Assembly: GCA_002473385.1 (NCBI GenBank)
Contig: DKTR01000064.1
Coordinates: 1-9,656, forward strand
Direction of reading: 5' to 3'
Length of the DNA: 9,656 nt
From: Lachnospiraceae bacterium UBA7225
GTDB lineage: Bacteria; Bacillota; Clostridia; Lachnospirales; Lachnospiraceae
This document shows, piece after piece, positions 6,636 through 9,656 of the stretch (positions within the stretch are counted from its first letter, which is position 1; each line of letters starts with the position of its first letter). The translations under genes were made by a program, and so were the position numbers. Below the pieces are notes generated by a model. That model made no database searches. It saw nothing but the letters and a program-made list of their open reading frames with translations, and was not told the origin of the DNA.

Positions 6636-6651
6636 CTTCAATGCTTCCTTT

Positions 6652-7875
6652 CTATGAGCGGTAATCCGCGTTTATTTTCACATAATCATAAGTGAGATCG
6701 CACCCCCACGCAGTCGCTTCAGCGTCTCCCATCTTCACATCGGCGATCACGATAACCTCTTCCTCTGAAAGTATCCGTGTCGCCTCCTCCTCACCGTAAT
6801 CAAGTGCGACCCCGTTTTCAATGATTTTTATGCTCCCCGCCGCACTCTGAAAGGTCAGATCCACCTTTTCCGGGTCAAACTGCGCCCCTGAATAGCCCAT
6901 CGCACAGAGAATTCTGCCCCAGTTGGCATCGTGACCGAAAATCGCCGCCTTCGTCAGGCTGGAAGTAATCACCGACTTGCTTAAAGTAACTGCCTGCTCT
7001 TTGGATGCGGCATGAATTACCTTTACTGTAAACAGCGCCGTCGCGCCCTCTCCGTCGCCCGCCATCTTTCGTGCAAGGTAAGTATTTACATAATTGAGCG
7101 CACCTAAAAAGGTGAAATAATCCTCATTTTCTTCTGTGATTTCCGGATTTTGCGCCTGTCCGTTGGCAAGCAGCAGCACTGTATCATTTGTGGAGGTATC
7201 GCCGTCCACGGAAACCATATTGTAAGTGTCTTTGATATCAGCGCTCAGCGCCTTCTGCAGCATTTCTTTTGAGATTGCCGCATCTGTTGTTACAAAGCTG
7301 AGCATAGTGCACATGTTCGGATGGATCATGCCGGAGCCCTTGCACATGCCGCCAAGGGTCACTGTCCTGCCCCCGAGCACAAACTGTACGGCAATCTCCT
7401 TTTTCACAGTGTCTGTTGTCATGATTGCCTTTGCCGCTTCAGTCCCCTTCGCCAGGGAGCTGCCCTTCGTTTCTGCCAGCTCCTTTATGCCGGCTTTTAT
7501 GCGGTCCATCGGAAGCTGCATCCCGATCACACCTGTAGATCCGACCAGCACCGCTTCCTTCGGAATTGCAAGCGCCGCTGCCGCCGCCTCTGCGGTCTCC
7601 AGACAATATCCATACCCCTCCGCTCCGGTGCATGCATTTGCAATCCCGCTGTTTACTACCACTGCCTGCGCATATTCTGAGTGCTTCACCACTTCCATAT
7701 CCCATTTTACCGGAGCCGCCTTCACAACATTTGTCGTGAAGGTTCCCGCCGCATGACACGGGGCAGTGCTGTAAATCAGCGCCATATCCGTCCTGTCCCT
7801 GTATTTGATCTCTGCTGCCGCCGCTGCTGCTTCAAACCCCTTTGCCGCCGTTACTCCGCCTTCTATCTGTCTCAT
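6652..7875 (-). CDS. argJ: Glutamate N-acetyltransferase / amino-acid acetyltransferase
   Basis: ArgJ (407 residues) transfers acetyl from N-acetylornithine to glutamate, releasing ornithine and regenerating N-acetylglutamate; bifunctional forms also use acetyl-CoA. It is an Ntn-type enzyme that cuts itself into alpha and beta chains at a conserved Thr. Motifs: oxyanion region GSTGVIG (112-118), KGSGMIHPNM followed by Thr190 as the predicted nucleophile, TTDAA, DGDTSTND (224-231), GDGEGATA (273-280) and C-terminal NADYRS. The residue before Thr190 is Cys189, where many homologues have Ala. AGGAGG (7890-7885) nine bases before the ATG fixes the start. No argA-type synthase is visible; whether this ArgJ is monofunctional or bifunctional cannot be read safely from sequence. 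It is the third gene of the operon, 55 bases after the GNAT gene. Confidence 0.97.
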   Translation of the reverse strand: MRQIEGGVTAAKGFEAAAAAAEIKYRDRTDMALIYSTAPCHAAGTFTTNVVKAAPVKWDMEVVKHSEYAQAVVVNSGIANACTGAEGYGYCLETAEAAAAALAIPKEAVLVGSTGVIGMQLPMDRIKAGIKELAETKGSSLAKGTEAAKAIMTTDTVKKEIAVQFVLGGRTVTLGGMCKGSGMIHPNMCTMLSFVTTDAAISKEMLQKALSADIKDTYNMVSVDGDTSTNDTVLLLANGQAQNPEITEENEDYFTFLGALNYVNTYLARKMAGDGEGATALFTVKVIHAASKEQAVTLSKSVITSSLTKAAIFGHDANWGRILCAMGYSGAQFDPEKVDLTFQSAAGSIKIIENGVALDYGEEEATRILSEEEVIVIADVKMGDAEATAWGCDLTYDYVKINADYRS

Positions 7876-7899
7876 TTTTTATTTCCTCCTGCCTTTTCT

Positions 7900-7920
7900 G
7901 ATGCGCCGCATCGCAGGCGC
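7900..7920 (-). other. Small GC-rich dyads in the gap before argJ
   Basis: GATGCG (7900-7905) and CGCATC (7907-7912) form a tight palindrome around one base. Overlapping it, GCGCC (7903-7907) can pair with GGCGC (7916-7920) across an 8-base loop. The two pairings exclude each other. No T run follows on the minus strand, so a terminator is unlikely; a processing or stability hairpin between the GNAT gene and argJ is possible, as is chance. Confidence 0.3.
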
Positions 7921-7930
7921 CCCATCTGTA

Positions 7931-8389
7931 TCACTTATTAAATGCCGTGATATTCTCCTCATTTAACACGAAATCGTAATAATTCAAATCTTCCCGCTTT
8001 TTCCAGCCGATTTCCTTCCAGAAAGCATTCCCAATGTCATTCTGTGTGAAGGCGATCAGCGAGACCTTATTGATTTTTTCCCTTTTCAACGCCTCCATCG
8101 CGAACACCACCATCGCTTTACCGATTCCCTGTTTGCGGAAATCAGGATGCACACACACATGATAAAGACATCCGCGCCGGCCATCGTGCCCGCAGAGGAT
8201 ACTCCCGACAATTCTGCCGTCCCGCTCCGCCACCACGCTGCATCCCGGATTCCTGTCCAGAAAACGGGCAATTCCTTCGTAAGAATCATCCATACTGCGG
8301 ATACCAAACCCACTGATCTGCATCCAGAGCGCGTGTACCTGCACAAAGTCGCTGATCATCATGCTTCGTATTATATCCTGCTGCTCCAT
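7931..8389 (-). CDS. Small GNAT-family N-acetyltransferase (YpeA-like)
   Basis: A 152-residue acetyl-CoA-dependent acetyltransferase. Strand beta-4 and motif A are clear: CLYHVCVHPDFRKQGIGKAM (74-93), with the pyrophosphate-binding R-x-x-G-x-G at 85-90. The motif B region is NAFWKEIGWKKRED, and an earlier GHDGRRG (68-73) resembles the YpeA subgroup; that resemblance is from memory, not a search. The substrate is unknown. Possible roles are acetylation of glutamate, another amino acid or a protein. It is much shorter than classical ArgA and has no amino-acid-kinase domain, so it should not be called N-acetylglutamate synthase without a test. The in-frame GTG at 8407 has no good ribosome binding site. 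ATG 8389 follows GAGAGGG at 5 bases, so it is preferred. Position between argC (49-base gap) and argJ makes it a member of the arg operon. Confidence 0.88.
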   Translation of the reverse strand: MEQQDIIRSMMISDFVQVHALWMQISGFGIRSMDDSYEGIARFLDRNPGCSVVAERDGRIVGSILCGHDGRRGCLYHVCVHPDFRKQGIGKAMVVFAMEALKREKINKVSLIAFTQNDIGNAFWKEIGWKKREDLNYYDFVLNEENITAFNK

Positions 8390-8438
8390 TTTTTCCCTCT
8401 CTTTCACCTGTTTTTCTTTCCCGGCAGCCCCGGTATTC

Positions 8439-9479
8439 TTACGGAAACATCGGCACTAACTCCAGTCCCATGCTCTCCGGCAGTCCAAACATCAGATTCA
8501 TATTCTGCACCGCCTGTCCGGCTGCGCCCTTGACCAGATTATCCATCGCACCCATCATGATCAGACGGTGTGTTCTTGTATCCACGACAAAATTTACATC
8601 CACGTAGTTACTGCCCTCCACCCATTTTGTTTGCGGGCAGACACCCTCGTCGAGCACACGGACAAATTTTTCTTTCTCATAATATTTCTGATACACAGAC
8701 TTCACATCTGCATAAGTAACATCCTTTTTCAGAGAAGCATACGCCGTGATCAGAATGCCGCGGTTCATCGGCACCAGATGCGGAGTAAAATTCAGCGTAA
8801 CCGGCCCTCCCGCGGCATAGCCAAGCTGTTCCTCTATCTCCGGCGTGTGGCGGTGCCCCGCCACCCCGTACGCCTTGATGTTTTCATTGACCTCGCAGTA
8901 AAGATTGTCCACCTTCGCTCCCCTTCCTGCTCCGGAGGTACCTGATTTTGCGTCGATAATCAGTGTTGCCGGATCAATCAGCCCCTCCTTCACCGCCGGA
9001 TAAATGGACAGCGTGCTGCATGTCGGATAGCACCCCGGATTCGCCAGCAGACGCGCTCCTCTGATTTTCTCCCGGTTGATCTCACATAAACCGTAAACTG
9101 CTTCCCCGATAAACTGCGGTGATTTATGCGTAATCCCATACCATTTTTCGTAAACATTCACGTCCTTAATGCGGTAGTCCGCACTCAGGTCAATTACTTT
9201 CGCCTGCGACAAAATTTTCTCTGACATCAGCGATGCACAGAAGCCCTGCGGTGTCGCTGTAAAAATCACATCTACTTCCCCTGCAAGCTTTTCCAGATTA
9301 TCGTCCCTGCAGACATCGTCCACAATTTCAAACATATTGCGGTATACATCCGCATACTTTTTGTCTATGTAACTTCTGGAACCGTACCATTTTATCTCAG
9401 TCTCCCTATGTCCCATCAGAAGGCGCACCAGCTCTCCCCCTGCGTATCCTGTCGCTCCAATAATTCCTGCTTTTATCAT
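8439..9479 (-). CDS. argC: N-acetyl-gamma-glutamyl-phosphate reductase
   Basis: NADPH-dependent reductase of 346 residues that makes N-acetylglutamate 5-semialdehyde from the acyl phosphate produced by ArgB. Motifs: nucleotide-binding GATGYAGGEL (8-17), TATPQG (74-79), catalytic Cys150 in ANPGCYPT, KSGTSGAGR (178-186), GHRHTPEI with the assisting His (208-215), and DNLVKGAAGQAVQN (313-326). This is the standard type 1 ArgC length. The frame is open upstream to an ATG at 9533, but those 18 extra residues are not ArgC-like and that start lies inside the upstream dyad. ATG 9479, with AGGAG (9493-9489) nine bases away, begins the typical MIKAGIIGATGY. It is the first gene of the operon and lies directly after the candidate ArgR sites. 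Confidence 0.97.
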   Translation of the reverse strand: MIKAGIIGATGYAGGELVRLLMGHRETEIKWYGSRSYIDKKYADVYRNMFEIVDDVCRDDNLEKLAGEVDVIFTATPQGFCASLMSEKILSQAKVIDLSADYRIKDVNVYEKWYGITHKSPQFIGEAVYGLCEINREKIRGARLLANPGCYPTCSTLSIYPAVKEGLIDPATLIIDAKSGTSGAGRGAKVDNLYCEVNENIKAYGVAGHRHTPEIEEQLGYAAGGPVTLNFTPHLVPMNRGILITAYASLKKDVTYADVKSVYQKYYEKEKFVRVLDEGVCPQTKWVEGSNYVDVNFVVDTRTHRLIMMGAMDNLVKGAAGQAVQNMNLMFGLPESMGLELVPMFP

Positions 9480-9516
9480 ATTCTCCGTCTCCTGTATTTT
9501 ATGAGCCAAGGGACAA

Positions 9517-9556
9517 ATGAGCATAAAATACATGCTTGCATGTATTTTTATGTCTA
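9517..9556. promoter_or_regulatory. Mirrored pair of ARG-box-like sites (candidate ArgR operator)
   Basis: A perfect 11-bp inverted repeat, AAAATACATGC (9525-9535) and GCATGTATTTT (9538-9548), is separated by two bases. Reading outwards, each side looks like an ARG box: plus strand CATGTATTTTTATGTCTA (9539-9556) and minus strand CATGTATTTTATGCTCAT (9534-9517). The Bacillus consensus as I recall it is CATGAATAAAAATKCAAK. The plus-strand box agrees at CATG, AT, the AT-rich centre and ATG; the other is one base short in the centre. Boxes sit about 40-75 bases upstream of the argC ATG, where ArgR would repress. TAGACA (9556-9551, minus) is a possible -35, but I found no convincing -10 at a normal spacing. 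Confidence 0.5.
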
Positions 9557-9560
9557 TGGG

Positions 9561-9656
9561 GTCTTCGCTTCGCTACGGTCGGCGCTATACGAACGTCCAC
9601 TGGACGTTCAGCGCCCCGCTAAACATGAGAAAGCAGCCATTTTTCGAAGAAAAATG
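9561..9656. repeat. Palindrome-rich intergenic segment, likely a dispersed repeat
   Basis: No gene is supported from 9480 to the window end. This part has a 9-bp perfect palindrome GAACGTCCA-C-TGGACGTTC (9591-9609), extended by GGCGCT (9581-9586) and AGCGCC (9610-9615) with a 4-base bulge on one side. A second dyad, CATTTTTC (9638-9645) with GAAAAATG (9649-9656), lies at the edge. A CTTCG doublet (9563-9572) stands beside them. Neither hairpin has a U run in either direction, so they are not classic terminators. Sequences of this style recur between genes in Lachnospiraceae genomes as I recall, so a REP- or MITE-like repeat is my best guess. The minus frame 9656-9585 is open (23 codons then TAG), so the tail of an upstream gene cannot be excluded. 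Confidence 0.45.

Noticed and set aside
6636..6641. TTG start for ArgB at 6641
   Set aside because: It would be only two bases from the ribosome binding site; the ATG at 6635 has the normal 8-base spacing.
9480..9533. Longer ArgC starting at the ATG at 9533
   Set aside because: The extra 18 residues do not resemble ArgC, the start lies inside the operator-like dyad, and a better ribosome binding site precedes ATG 9479.
9591..9609. LexA/SOS-box reading of GAAC...GTTC in the 9591-9609 palindrome
   Set aside because: The Firmicute SOS box needs GAAC and GTTC four bases apart. Here they are eleven bases apart inside a longer perfect palindrome, and no SOS gene follows.
9480..9656. T-box or arginine-responsive riboswitch upstream of argC
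   Set aside because: No recognisable T-box sequence or long structured leader ending in a terminator with a U run is visible. The leader is short and dominated by DNA-type dyads, although the region beyond the window is unseen.

Overview
The window carries one dense, single-direction stretch of chromosome: every convincing gene lies on the minus strand, so transcription runs from the right end (9656) to the left end (1). Base composition near 50% GC, AGGAG-type ribosome binding sites, a spore-germination-type GerMN lipoprotein, a ComEA-type protein and a linear-recycling ArgJ arginine pathway suggest a Gram-positive Clostridia member, most likely Lachnospiraceae. The family-level placement is inference from gene content and style, not from a marker gene.

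Right half (about 9533 to 4553): an arginine/ornithine biosynthesis operon in the order argC, a small GNAT acetyltransferase, argJ, argB, argD. ArgB phosphorylates N-acetylglutamate, ArgC reduces it, ArgD transaminates it, and ArgJ moves the acetyl group from N-acetylornithine back to glutamate, giving ornithine. The genes are tightly packed; argB and argD overlap by 8 bases, and the argB ribosome binding site abuts the argJ stop. The carbamoyltransferase and later steps (argF, argG, argH) are not here. Upstream of argC is a nearly symmetric pair of ARG-box-like sites, the likely ArgR operator, and beyond it a palindrome-rich segment that looks like a dispersed intergenic repeat.

Middle (4487 to 3887): a five-helix YdcZ/DUF606 DMT-type membrane protein with its own ribosome binding site, then a perfect 10-bp hairpin and a good sigma-A-type promoter that starts the next unit.

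Left half (3886 to 1): a second operon with a ComEA-like SLBB plus helix-hairpin-helix lipoprotein, an OmpR-family response regulator, its HAMP/HisKA sensor kinase, a double-GerMN lipoprotein, and the first 24 codons of a further gene that leaves the window. From remembered gene order in related genomes this last gene may be comEC, but the visible residues do not prove it. Two lipoproteins flank a two-component system, which hints at envelope- or competence-linked signalling.

Most of the window is well-understood metabolism and signalling. I see no clear evidence of a new defence, mobile or RNA system. The points most worth checking are the argC upstream region, the GNAT inside the arg operon, the Cys-Thr scissile pair in ArgJ, and the possible response-regulator repeats upstream of the comEA-like promoter.
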